Source of the DNA: Axinella damicornis
Lineage: Eukaryota; Porifera; Demospongiae; Axinellida; Axinellidae
Assembly (NCBI GenBank): GCA_963931865.1
Contig: OZ007510.1
Location: forward strand, 6,239,399-6,303,398
Direction of reading: 5' to 3'
Length of the DNA stretch: 64,000 nt
Part shown: in pieces, positions 21,567-32,767 of the stretch
Position numbering within the stretch: position 1 is the first letter of the stretch
How the letters are laid out: each line of letters opens with the position of its first letter
Notes under the pieces: model-generated
The model's input: only the letters and a program-made list of their open reading frames with translations
What the model was told of the DNA's origin: nothing
Databases searched by the model: none
Position numbers and translations under genes: made by a program

Positions 21567-23770
21567 ACACTCCTGGTATAGGAAAAATTGTGCCGCGTAA
21601 TGTAAATATTACACTCCTGGTATAGGATAAATTGTGCCGCGTAATGTAATATAATTAATTAATGTAAATAACTCATTCGAGTGATAGGAATGGCGTACGA
21701 AGATTCTGACTACACCTTCATGATCGCTATCATGCACTGTCCCAACCGTACAATTTTGGTGCTGAAACTCACCTTGGTGGTGGAGATATGAGCGCTTTTG
21801 TCTCGCCGTGGACGCCATTGCTCGAGCGCTCTCTCCGACTTCCGGTGGCAGTACCGTTCTTAGGAAAGGCACACGAAGATTCTGACTACACGGTAGTGAT
21901 CGCTGCCGCTTACATGCCAAAACTCACCATGCTGGCACAGTTGTGAGCACTGTAAAAGTTTCTTGTCTTCTCCTTGGGCCGCCATTGCTGACTCAGCTCA
22001 ATCGATCGACTTCGACGACCGAGCATGGTCCTTACATGGCATGTGCGTTAATTGGAACGCGTTGCAATACCTAGCTTGCGCTTAGCCTCGTTCCCAGGCC
22101 TCCGCCCAGACTTTATCTCGCAGCCGTGGAGATTCTCGAGATAAAGTCTGGGCGGAGGCCTGGGAACGAGGCTAGCTTGCGCTACCGTCGAGTTTCAACC
22201 GGTTGCAACGCGGCTACCAGGAGTGCGGTTGCCCCTCGATGTAAATAATTAATTAACCTTACACTACCTTGCGAATGGCCTACAAAGAATCTGCCTACAC
22301 CATCGTGATCGCTATCGTTCAGTGACCCAAGCGTACAATTTTTGTGCTGAAACTCACCTTAGTGGTGGAGATACAAGCGCTTTTGTCTCGCCGTGGCCGC
22401 CATTGCTCGAACGCTCTCTCCGACTTTCGGTGGCAGTACCAGGCACACGAAGATTCTGACCACACAGCCGTGATCGCTGTCGTTAACTGACGCTTACATG
22501 CCAAAACTCACCGTGCTGGCTAAGTTGTGAGTGCTGTCTTGTCTTCCTTTTGGTCGCCATTGTTCTTGATCGACTGAGCCACGTGGCATGCAATAATTAG
22601 CTTCGCTACGGCGAGACAACCGCGGCGTTGCAGGAGTGCGGTTGCCCCTCGTATAATATAATTAATTAATGTAAATAACTCGTTCGAGTGATAGGAATGG
22701 CGTACGAAGATTCTGACTACACCTTCATGATCGCTATCATGCACTGTCCCAACCGTACAATTTTGGTGCTAAAACTCACCTTGGTGGTGGAGATACAAGC
22801 GATTTTGTTGTGCCGTCGGCCGCCATTGCTCGATCGCTCTCTTCGACGTTGGTTGCCAGTACAGTCTTACGAAGGCCCCACAAAGATTCTGACCACACGG
22901 CCGTGATCGCTGTCGTTCACTGACGCTTACATGCCGAAACCCACCGTGCTGGCTAAGTTGTGAGTGCTGTAATAATGTCTTGTCTTCCTTTTGGTCGCCA
23001 TTGTTCGCGATCGACTGGAGTGTGGTTGCCACGTGGCATGTGCGTTAATTGGAACGAATTGCGATACTGGCTTGCGCTACGGCGAGTCGTAACCGGGGTT
23101 GCAATGCACTTGGGAGCACTCTATCTGATCTTCCCTATATATAGCTATCATGGTACTCACGTCATGTGTGACAATTGGAACGAACTGTCACACTTAGCTT
23201 GTGCTACCGTTTAACCGCGGCTACCAGGAGTGCGGTTTTTTAAATTTTTTTTATTTTTTTACAACATCGAGGGGCAACCGCACTCCTGGTAGCCGTTGCA
23301 ACGCCGCGGTTGCCTCGCCGTAGCGAAGCTAATTATTGCAATTCATTCCAATTAACGCACATGTCACGTGGCTCAGTCGATCGCGAGCAATGGCGACCAA
23401 AATGGAGACAAGACAGCACTCACAACTCAGCCAGCACGGTGAGTTTTGGCATGTAAGCGTCAGTGAACGACAGCGATCACGGCTGTGTGGTCAGAATCTT
23501 CATGTGCCTTTCCTAAGAACGGTACTGCCACCGGAAGTCGGAGAGAGCGCTCGAGCAATGGTGGCCACGGCGAGACAAAAGCGCTTGTATCTCCACCACC
23601 AAGGTGAGTTTCAGCACCAAAATTGTTCAGTGAGGACAGTGCATGATAGCGATCACGACGGTGTAGTCAGAATCTTTGCAGGCCATTCGTAAATAGTCAA
23701 ACGTTAATTATTTAATTATTTACATTATTTACGCGGCACAATTTTTCCCCTACCAGGAGTGTAATTATGC
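21567..23770. repeat. Large foldback/inverted repeat cluster
   Basis: Repeated units of about 0.5 kb occur in direct orientation beginning near 21640, 22270 and 22680 (shared strings 'gaagattctgactacacc', 'atcgctatcatgcactgtcc', 'ggtggtggagatac'). The same sequence then appears inverted from about 23260 to 23770. Outer ends carry 'actcctggta' and its complement together with 'aaaattgtgccgcgtaa'. The turn lies in an AT-rich stretch near 23234-23265. The inverted arm has an open frame of 118 codons (23336-23692) made of two diverged copies of about 40 residues, each containing HxGEF followed by a Ser/Arg-rich stretch. No known domain; I regard it as a non-autonomous foldback family. Another copy is at 5.9 kb. 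Confidence 0.7.
22083..22174. mobile_element. 92-bp hairpin MITE with perfect 9-bp TSD
   Basis: Almost perfect hairpin (arms 'tagcctcgttcccaggcctc' and continuing) nested in the foldback cluster. Flanked by GCTTGCGCT at 22074-22082 and 22175-22183, an exact 9-bp duplication. It inserted after the cluster copy was formed, since the other copies lack it. Confidence 0.85.
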
Positions 23771-24550
23771 ATTAGCAGGTTGGTGCAATGCAATGGTTAC
23801 ACAAATAGGCCACTGTTTACTGCAAACATGTTTCTGGTCACAAATTTCCCCTACAATAGTGCGGGCGGGCGGTTACCATTATTCATTATAATGACATCAC
23901 ATCCTGACCATTCATCATCAGCGCAGCGTGGACCGACCGTACAGCTGCCAGTTATCGGCGTAGCTCGGTACGCAGGCCTTCTCGCCCAAGCGTTTGAAGC
24001 TTGCCGTACTAACGCAAGATCCATGGACTCCTTAGCTTTCCCGACGTATACCTGCGATAGTGTTCGATCTGGACATCTAGGAACTAGTTCTTTTGTCCAA
24101 AAATCGTGAAACGTCAGAGAGGGAGGATGCACAGTGGAGATCTGCCATGGCATCAGAGCCCTTCTAGATGTGCTGCAATAGACCATGTAGTTGATGAAAC
24201 TCATTTTGCTGCCACAAAGGAGCCTCAAGAGCAAGGAAGCAGCGCTATAAAGGCGTCTCCAGCTAGCTAGACTAGACGCACATGCACACTACTTTGGGAT
24301 CACGTGGTCAAATAATGATGTGACGTCCTCAATAATGGCCAATTGATGCGGTTCAGTCAACAGGATGCGGGCGGGTGACCAGAAACACACTTAATGTAAA
24401 CAGTGGCCATAGCTACATAAGCTAGTCTGGTGTGTAACCTACAGCTAAATTACATAGCAATAAGTTGTACAACAAATACAAAAGGACAAAAAACAGATGA
24501 TAGACTGAACAGAGTGCATATGTTATGTACTTATAATGCAAGTGCTAGAT

Positions 24551-25330
24551 CTACAAAAACAATGGTGCTGTGAATAATTTAAATCTATGTATGGAATTTG
24601 CATGTAAAGCTTCAGGGGGAAGATGGTTCCATACAGAGATTGAACTAGGAAGAAATGACTTTTGGAGAGCAGTAGTGCGAGCATATGGGCAATGAAGAAG
24701 AGGGAGTGTGTGAGGAGAGTATCTGCTATGGTGATTTACAACTAAATCATTAGGAAAATACAATAAACCATGAACAATTTTGAAGAGGGTACAGAGTTTT
24801 AAGTGCATACGCCGATTTCCCATGTTCTGCAAGTGAGTTTGTTCTAGCAGTGCTTGATAGCCAAGATCCCATTGTTTCGTACACATTTTTAAAGCTTGTT
24901 TCTGAACGTTCTCAATTAGTTCAATGTTCTTGTGTAAATGCGGATCCCAGACCTCAGCCGCGTATTCGAGATGTGGTCGAACAATTGATGTATACAATCT
25001 AAGCAAAACATCCCTATTTGCATTGTTGGAAAATTGTCTGTAAAGAAGGCCTACCAGTTTCCGTGCTTTTGAGCAAATGCTCTCAATATGTGGAGTCCAG
25101 GTCAGATCTGATGACAGTAGTACTCCTAGATATTTGAAGGTGTCCACTTGTTCTAGTACGTCATTTCCCAGTTGTAGTTGGGTGACATGTTGGTTTCTTC
25201 TCCGCGATACAACCATAGACTTACATTTACTTGTATTCAGGGTAAGATAGTTGACATTTACCCACTCCTGGACTCTGTCAACATCGTCCTGGAGGCTTTG
25301 GTAGTCACTTTGTGGGTTGCCCCTCGTTAA
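24551..25330 (-). mobile_element. LINE fragment: 3' end of a non-LTR reverse transcriptase
   Basis: One open minus-strand frame of about 260 residues covering the RT thumb and C-terminus of a Jockey/CR1-type LINE. Visible motifs are LNTSKCKSMVVSRR, FKYLGVLLSSDLTWTPHI, RPHLEYAAEVWDP and a terminal FLPSSISVWNHLP segment. The catalytic YADD region and endonuclease are absent, so the copy is 5'-truncated, as usual for LINE insertions. The frame is uninterrupted, suggesting a fairly recent insertion. A related fragment of a different lineage is at 57.1-57.7 kb. Confidence 0.85.
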
Positions 25331-25622
25331 GTAATTAATAAGGAAAAATTGCAGAAAACGGTGAAACTGTGCATCAGTCGGTGGTCTGGAGTCGCTGTTC
25401 TGCAATCAAGAAATCAGGAAATCTTACCAGAAGGCATCTCTGGAGTTGCTGTTTCTGCAAATCTGGAAATGAAGAAAACTAGAGAAGCCTTACCACAAGG
25501 CATCTCTGAGGTTGCAGTTCTAGTGCTTTCAGGAAATCAACAAAACACAAACAGTTAAGTTACAGTGTCTGGGAATTTCTAGCACACTTTTGCAGAAAAG
25601 CAGAATGGCCACTTTCATACAC

Positions 25623-26355
25623 TCATTCACCAGCCTCTGGCGTTGCGTAAATGGGAGCTACTTTGTGAGCAACTCGCATTTGAGCCATGCCACCACTACG
25701 ATTCTTTGATGAATTTTCTGTGTAGACATAGCGATCAGGAGCACTGTATCTCTTAATCTGGCTTAGCTTCAAACGCCTGTGTTCGTCACCACCCCGCAAA
25801 CAAAAGTTCCGTCCATTCAAGAAAAATACTGCCCGGAACAAAGCCTTGGGGCTGTTAGTCCCCAGCAGTCCTTTCTCCCACAGCTGCACTTCTTCATCTT
25901 TCGTAATCACCTCAGCACTCTTGGTGTCAGAGCCAACTCCACTTGAACGTAGCTCTCGGAACAGGTTGTCAATACCGTTGTGAAGCTCCTCAAACCTGTG
26001 ATCGTCGGGATCTAGGAAGTTGCAACAATTAGGCTTTCGAGAGCGCATGTCTCTCAGTAAGCCTGCCAGCAGCTGGTACATGTTTTCGGTGGATATTCGC
26101 TTCCATCTTGTTTGCGCGTCTCGGCCACGAACAGTTTCAGCCACTTATTCAGAAGGCTATAGCATCATCAGACAGCAAAAGATCATCGGGTACTTGCTTC
26201 TCTGGATCATCAGCAAATCGCCCTTTTTCCACGACGTGAAGATAGACATAGCCCATTTGGTAGATGCTGTAGGCTTATTCTTTGGCACAAATTTCTTGCT
26301 GAGTGCCTGTTCTTGAGCTTCGCTTATGAAGTGCCAGCGATCCTGTGCACGTGCA
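25623..26355 (-). pseudogene. Crypton-type tyrosine recombinase relic (DUF3504-like)
   Basis: The minus strand carries pieces in successive frames. Near 26220-26320 is FVPKNKPTASTKWAMSIF. Near 26060-26150 is NKWLKLFVAETRKQDG then EYPPK in a second frame. From about 26075 to 25623 a third frame reads MYQLLAGLLRDM, LWEKGLLG, ALFRAVFFLNGRNFCLRGG and HRRLKLSQI. This order matches the DUF3504 domain of ZMYM, QRICH1 and KCTD1 proteins, which derives from Crypton tyrosine recombinases (family knowledge). The changes of frame indicate indels or lost introns. The C-terminal catalytic Arg/His/Tyr part is not seen beyond 25623. It could instead be a host gene of the same origin with unrecognised introns, but no good splice sites separate the frames. 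Confidence 0.6.
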
Positions 26356-26372
26356 CGCAAGACGCTAAGCTT

Positions 26373-26756
26373 TAGTCTCGGAACCAGACCCTTCGCGCGG
26401 GGGAGGAGGAAAGGGTCTGGGCACCATCTTACATTCGAGTTGTCCCCAGGTCGGAATGTTGACCTAACGAATCAGAAGCGTTGATTGCGAACGACGTCAG
26501 GGAAATGATTTTTCTCCAGGCTTTCAGTGTCGCCAGCGAATAGACGCGGCAAATCGCTGTGCCGTACCGCGTTACCCGCGAGTGTCTGACAAAAGTCGAG
26601 AAGAGCAACGAGCAGGTCGACTGTGATCGTACGCGTGGTATGGCAGTTGATCGCCAATTACCGCGCATAATTCCATTCCGTGAGGACAACTCGAATGTAG
26701 GCACGTGCCCAGACCCTTTCCTCCACCCCCGCGCGAAGGGTCTGGTTCCGAGACTA
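26373..26756. mobile_element. 384-bp inverted-repeat element with perfect 9-bp TSD
   Basis: Left end TAGTCTCGGAACCAGACCC; right end is its complement. Arms extend about 90 bp including 'ctcgaatgt'-type internal matches. The direct repeat GCTAAGCTT occurs at 26364-26372 and 26757-26765. Member of the TAGYCT MITE family. The interior (26470-26690) has no coding signal I recognise. Confidence 0.88.
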
Positions 26757-28073
26757 GCTAAGCTTCAGTTTCTTAATGGGCCGCTCCAGCTCCATGACCT
26801 CCTTGTCACTACTACTGTCCGTCCACTCTCCCAGCCCAAAAGAAAACCGACGATGAGCGTCTCTGCTCCGAAAGTTTGGTGGTATTCTCCCCAGCATGCA
26901 GACGGCACTAAATGACGTCACTGCTATTGCTTAGCAACTGAATGCTTTGCATCTAGCAACCGCCTAGCAACAGGAAATAAAATAGTTTCTTCAGACAACT
27001 TAGCTCAACGTTGCCTCAATCTGTCACGATGGTTTTCGCACGAAACAGCAGCATCTCCAACCGAGCAGTGCAACGTCACATCGCTTTTTCGCTACCTCCA
27101 AGTCTTCACCAGGCGGCTGCAGCTGCCCACTCAATAACTATGGCTTCGTTTGTCACGCCATTTTCACGTTTGTACGCATGCGCACTTAAACGATCACTTA
27201 GCAATGATACGTAATTATTACTCAAGATCGCTGAATTAGAAACAGTGGGGAAGATGCGTTGACTGATGTAAGTGTTGTCAAACGAGGCACTCTTTATAAG
27301 ACTGAGGTTAGTCCCTGTACGCATGATTTAGCTAAGCTTATGTTGCTACCTATACTGTATTCTGATTGGCCTTGGGGACAACTCATATATAGGCACATAC
27401 CCAGACCCTTCCTCCTCCCTGTGCAAAGGGTCTGGTTCCGAGATTGCATTATCAAATACGTGTGGCAGCAGTTTCAGCTCCTAATCACTTTCAGACTCTT
27501 TGATGCAGTTCTGTCCTTATGCAGTTGCTCGGAACATAGATCTACGCTTGAACTATTCCACATGCAAACCAGAAAAGTATCATCTGAGGGGAACAATTTT
27601 CCTGGAAGTTGGTCTCCTAGATCAAAAATGTTGCCAGACCAAAATTTAATACCCATTCCAGTGAAGGGGTGTGAAACAGATCGATTCCCAATAGATTTCC
27701 ACTTTGTCAACTTCTCACATTGTCCCACTTTGCTAATTTCTCACTCTGCTTGGTCAATATCAATTGACGAAGTGGGAGTTGACAAAGTGAAGTGGGAATT
27801 GAATTGACCAAATGGGAATAAACAATGCCAAATTGGATATATTATTGCATTAAGCATTTGTATATCTTTTGTTCCACCATCTCATTGGGTGTAAAATGAA
27901 TTGTCCTTGATGACTGCTTACCCGGCAAAGCTGTCAGGTGAGTGCATTCCACAGCATGTAGTTGTGTCACACTCGGATGTTGATCAGACCAACTGTTAAC
28001 TAGTGGAAATGCAGGACATTGGTGGGCGAGCCTGAGTGAAGTGCATGCACATGCAGGACTGAGTGGTTGCATG
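26757..28073. other. Intergenic, no gene recognised
   Basis: Contains a solitary inverted-repeat terminus of the TAGYCT family at about 27391-27443 ('cccagacccttcctcctccc...gggtctggttccgag') and a short inverted repeat with 'tcaattgacgaagtgggag' strings near 27700-27800. The long plus frame at 27259-27807 has no recognisable domain. Missing upstream exons of PSMD12 were looked for here and not found. Confidence 0.5.
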
Positions 28074-28273
28074 NNNNNNNNNNNNNNNNNNNNNNNNNNN
28101 NNNNNNNNNNNNNNNNNNNNNNNNNNNNNNNNNNNNNNNNNNNNNNNNNNNNNNNNNNNNNNNNNNNNNNNNNNNNNNNNNNNNNNNNNNNNNNNNNNNN
28201 NNNNNNNNNNNNNNNNNNNNNNNNNNNNNNNNNNNNNNNNNNNNNNNNNNNNNNNNNNNNNNNNNNNNNNNNN
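28074..28273. other. Assembly gap (200 N)
   Basis: Exactly 200 Ns, a common placeholder length, so the true distance is unknown. The sequence on its two sides may not be truly adjacent. Confidence 0.99.
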
Positions 28274-28429
28274 TGCCGTTGGCCATCTTGTATGTTTAAG
28301 GTTGCCTGAGACCTCCCTACTGCATTATTCCAATGGAGGGTACCGCCCCCTACATTTGAATAATACAGCTGGTCCACTGTTACTTCATTGTGCATTGGTC
28401 ACAACCTTGTACCCTATCTCCCCTCACAG

Positions 28430-29898
28430 AACATTCGTGTGGTAGCTCAGTACTACACAAGAATAAGAATGGAGAGAATGGCTGAACTGTTATCCTTATC
28501 GCTGACTGTGAGTTGACAACTGTGGGTGTATGTATGTATGCTTGTACCAACTGGTGAGGGACTATAGATGGCAAAATTCAAATGTGGCAGTCGGATGCTA
28601 ATTTTATTAACAACCAAATATGGATTTGTAGTGGTAAGCACATGCTAGTGACGCCTTTGCAGACCGTCTACTGAGGGAACTGGGGGAAGATATGGCGAGC
28701 ACAGGCTCAATGCGCGAAGATACCGTTGGAGATGCATGTGAAGGTTAGCTATAAGTAGCAGACAACCATGAACCTCCCATCCGCTTGTACTTGTTCTGGA
28801 CCAGTTTGCTGCGAAGAACGCTTGGACTCACTCGATAGAAGACAGGTCTGCCTGTACATCTCCGCTTCGATGAGTTGTACTCTCACTAGAATCAACACAC
28901 ACCGTAGTTTTAATGTAAGTTTGTTTCCTCTTTCATCATATAATTATAGAGCTACTGTATTTATAACAAATCTGCCATGTTTCGAAATTTCGCTGTCTAT
29001 ACTGTGCACATGTGAAGCCACATGCTCCAGGCTGGCTCGATGCGCTCCTGACTTGACATAGCGTCTCCTGGATCAATAGTTGGTCTTTGCAAACTAGTGA
29101 ATAGAAGTCTGTCCATAACATACTAATGCGATGTGTTAGTTTCTCACTTCACTGCAATGAAGTGATCTGGACTTGTACTACTCCTGGTGATGTGTTAGTT
29201 GTCCCCACTCTATATAAGTCCCGTTGCCAGGGCTGGCAGCTGTTTTGGGCAGGAAATGAGTCCACCATTTAAGTCAGTAAAGCTTATCGTCTTGAAATAA
29301 TGCTCCTGTTGAGACTTGCTATTGGTCCCCCTCCCCTCTCCGGCAACGAAAGTGGGTAGTAACAGTCATTGGAAAATGGCTTGAGTTGATCACATAGTGA
29401 ACTGACTAGACAGCTAGCTCAGTGATTGGCTCCGCCTAGTCCCCCACCCCCCCCCCCCCCCCCCCCCTCGACCCTGCCACCCTGAATCGTTTTATTAATA
29501 GACAGGGGAACTTTCCCAAATTTTGTGAGGTAGCTGCATGGCCTAGGGGACACTACAACCTGTGTATAGTGCCATTGGGACAGTGAGATTTAGGACCCCA
29601 AAGAGTTAGCCTTACCTTCCGAACCAACATAGTCGATGAATCGATTACCTGTTTGCCATCTGTTTGTCTGTTTGTACCTCTCCAGGAGTCAGAGGAGTTC
29701 CTTTCACAGTTAGTGACAAAGAAGACCATTTTTGCTCGAATTGATCGCCCAGCTGGGATTGTGAGCTTCAGGGAGGCTCAAGACCCAAATGAAGTGCTGA
29801 ATGAGTGGTCATCGAACCTCAGTTCCCTTATGTCACTAGTCAGTAAGACAACTCACCTCATCAACAAAGAAGAAATGGTGCATGCATTAGCAAAGTAG
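28430..29898 (+). CDS. PSMD12: 26S proteasome regulatory subunit PSMD12/Rpn5, last two exons
   Basis: Exon 28430-28507 reads [20 protein letters not shown]; exon 29686-29898 reads [41 protein letters not shown] and [17 protein letters not shown], then TAG. Both are in phase 0 with clean AG/GT borders. This is the PCI-domain winged-helix and C-terminal helix of Rpn5, a lid subunit of the 26S proteasome, highly conserved in eukaryotes. The remaining roughly 350 N-terminal residues are absent: only 156 bp separate this exon from the assembly gap and nothing upstream of the gap matches. The gene is therefore probably cut by the gap, not by biology. The intron (28508-29685) contains a poly-C tract and a coding-like stretch at about 28660-28740 that does not keep frame. 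Confidence 0.9.
29447..29467. repeat. Poly-C tract with one interruption
   Basis: Run of C in the PSMD12 intron, broken by one A. Confidence 0.85.
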
Positions 29899-30475
29899 TC
29901 GTTGTTTAGGCTTCCTCTTTGCACAAGCATTGTTGTGTGCACATCTAGGCATTTATTCAAACTCATTCTTCTCAAGTGTACTATAGCCATAGACAGGGCA
30001 GTCACTGCCGGTGACTACCGACAGTGTACATGTATGTTTGCCTCCAGAGATGATGATATTGATGTGTAATGGCTAGGTATATATACATACGTACATGTAG
30101 CAATTTTGTCATCTGTCTAAGTATTGTTCTGCTGCTCCTGAAGTTACCGTCCTCTATAGGAGGCTGCTTAATGACTCCTCAAGATGTGGATGCAATGAAA
30201 ATCCACTCACAAATGCATGAACATAACCTATGTAGGCTAAAGGTCAGGTGCACATCAGGGACTTCACTTCAACCCATAAACATACTGGTGTGCTTTGAGT
30301 TCTTATTTTGATGTTTGATCAATGCAAGTGACCTGAAAACCCTTGTATGACTCCTTCCAAAGTAAGAACATGAAGTGCAGACGTGCTTGGCTGAAGGACT
30401 GCAGGCTGCTACATAGCTAGGTGGGAAATAGTATAGAGGGCCTGTTGCTGCTTTGAAACACAGCATTGTAGTTAT

Positions 30476-30476
<1 letters not shown>

Positions 30477-30504
<28 letters not shown>
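30477..30504. repeat. Poly-G tract (28 nt)
   Basis: Uninterrupted G run downstream of PSMD12. Confidence 0.9.
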
Positions 30505-30507
<3 letters not shown>

Positions 30508-30729
30508 CACTTTGGTTCTCGGCCCTTCGATTGGTGGAGGGGCCTCGATCGGCTGGAAACTGACCATACTGATATATAGTCATACTACGTGTGGCATTTC
30601 CACATGGAGAAATTGAGAGGAAAAAAGATAAGAAAAATACCTCCCTACAAGAAAGGAACCTATATAGCAGCCTCCCCCCACAAAACAGACAAAAAAAAAC
30701 AACAAAAAAACCTAGTCTCCCATCCACAC

Positions 30730-31460
30730 CAAAGTATGCTGCCCCAGGAGTGTTGGATGGGCGTGACTGGAATCACAGGAGGCCAACCTGCTTTGCCCAG
30801 AACCAGCATCCTGGTGTTAGGCTGGGAGTCGATGTGTACGGAGTGGCCCAAACCCCCAATTCAATTATTGGGGAGGCAATGCTCAGACCCCAGTCTGCTA
30901 GACGATCATGAACGCGCCAACTCGACTTTCTGCCAAAACTTGGTACAAAGATTTAATTCACAGTACAGACTGGGGTAGCAGTACATAAATTAGCAGAAAG
31001 AATAGAAGAAAAGAACAAGCCTACCAATAGAAAAAAAAGAAGTCCATATGGAGAAGTTGAGAGGAAAAAAGTCCATATGGAGAAGTTGAGAGGAAAAAGA
31101 AAAAGGAAAAAAGCCTACCCAATAGAAAGAGAAAAAAAAAAAAGAGAAAGAGAAAAAAAAAGGAACAACCTAGCAACACACCCATCCCTCCGTGAAAGGT
31201 CAGACACCGAAGTGTGCTGCCCCAGGAGCGCTGGATAGGCGTGTCTGGAATCACAGGAGGGCTAACCTGCTTTCCACCAGACACCTTTAGCTTCGGTGGT
31301 CAGATGGGAACCGGCGTACTCGTGCTGCTAGGCGGGGAAGTCGAGAACCGGTATGTACAGAGTGGCCCAGACTCGTACTCGGTTATTGGGGAGACGAACA
31401 CTCAGCCCCCAGGCTGTAAAGCAAGTGCTTAGCGAGTGTGCCATCCCGACATCCCGCCAA
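30730..31460. repeat. Two diverged copies of a 0.2-kb repeat
   Basis: Copies at about 30735-30950 and 31209-31460 share 'gctgccccaggag', 'ggaatcacaggagg', 'aacctgctttgcc/tcc', 'gtacagagtggccca' and 'ccaaaacttggtacaaa'. An A/G-rich stretch with repeated 'ccatatggagaagttgagag' separates them. Related frames occur in both copies but with no known domain. Origin unclear. Confidence 0.6.
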
Positions 31461-31539
31461 AACTTGGTACAAATTCAGTATTTATAACCTAACCGGATGT
31501 ATTCTGTTGCGCATGCGCGTGCCACCTGACCTTGACTTC

Positions 31540-32733
31540 CCGCCAAAATATTCGAAACTAGCCACGGACGGGCCCGGGCTGTGGCGGTCTTCTCTGTGAA
31601 GAGGCAAGGACAATTCGACGTTAGTTGGAAGAGACAGTGGGCTTTCCATGAATTCTGTGAGATAGACATGAGCTTTGGAAGGAGGGTGAGGCCCGAGTCA
31701 GTTTTCCGCTTTGTATTAGCTGTTTGCTTTTCCTGTTATTAGTGTTGGGCCTTAGAATTTGAAGTCATGCATAACACAGTATACATTCGGACATATTCTA
31801 CCCAGAAAGACAGTTAGTCATAGGCTTCTCCCTTCCGTCAGCAGCATACATGTAGCATCATGGTATTACAGTCCTGTTAGCAGCATGGAGTCACTAACGA
31901 AGTTTTGAGTCAGCACTGAACTGAGTTGGTGGGCCGGGCAGGCGAAAAGAAGCATGGAGGGTCTGAGACTGGCACTACTATGAGTTCTTGGTTGTAGCTG
32001 GGTGGGCCATTTCTTTCCTCCTTTTCACAAAAGCGCTGAGAAAACCAGTCTCAAACTCAATAGCTCTGCAGAACCTCCAAGGGGGTGACATTCCCATAGA
32101 CGCCATAGTCATAGCTGTGACCTGGGTCAAGAAATCTTGACTGTCATTTTGACCACTTGATATCTAAAGACTCTCATAGCAAGAAGACTCTTGACCATTT
32201 GCATTTCAGCTGTTGACCGTATGCACATTTTGCCCTGGACCCAATTGTTATATGGAAGAATGCATAGCGACTCCACCCCTTCCTTAGTATTACAAGTCAA
32301 GGTGCCCAGTACATACGTACGAGCTGTGACAAAAGGGGTACCCCCTTGACCTCCCGTAGGCACACATCCACACAATCAATCACTTTAGGCTCACATCCAC
32401 ACACTTCAAAACTACCACAGTGCATGCATGCGAATTCAGCTGTGAATTGTTTAAGTAAATACCATATTAAGGGGTTATGACTGCTAACTAAATCAATGCT
32501 AACTATAATTATATGCTCAGCTTTGTATGTACCTAAATTTCTGAAAAACAGTGGTGTCACTTACGGTACTTCCGTAGCTGCGTTTTGGCTTCCTGAGACG
32601 CAGAAACCAGCAACAGAAAGGTTTCTGATCTCAGCTTCAATTTTAAAGATGTGTACTGTACACAGCACATGGTTCACATGCACCTCACTCATTCACGCGC
32701 ACACACACTCCTCCACACACATACACTCATACA

Positions 32734-32767
<34 letters not shown>

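Noticed and set aside
27259..27807. 182-codon plus-strand ORF
   Set aside because: No domain, overlaps a MITE terminus and an inverted repeat, and lacks splice context; probably a chance frame.
28660..28743. Possible extra exon in the PSMD12 intron ([10 protein letters not shown]...)
   Set aside because: Has AG and GT borders, but its 81 bp in the phase required by the flanking exons contains a stop at once.
30269..31284. Several ORFs rich in Phe/Leu or Lys in 30.3-31.3 kb
   Set aside because: Low-complexity A- and G-rich sequence; hydrophobic frames are complements of A-rich tracts.
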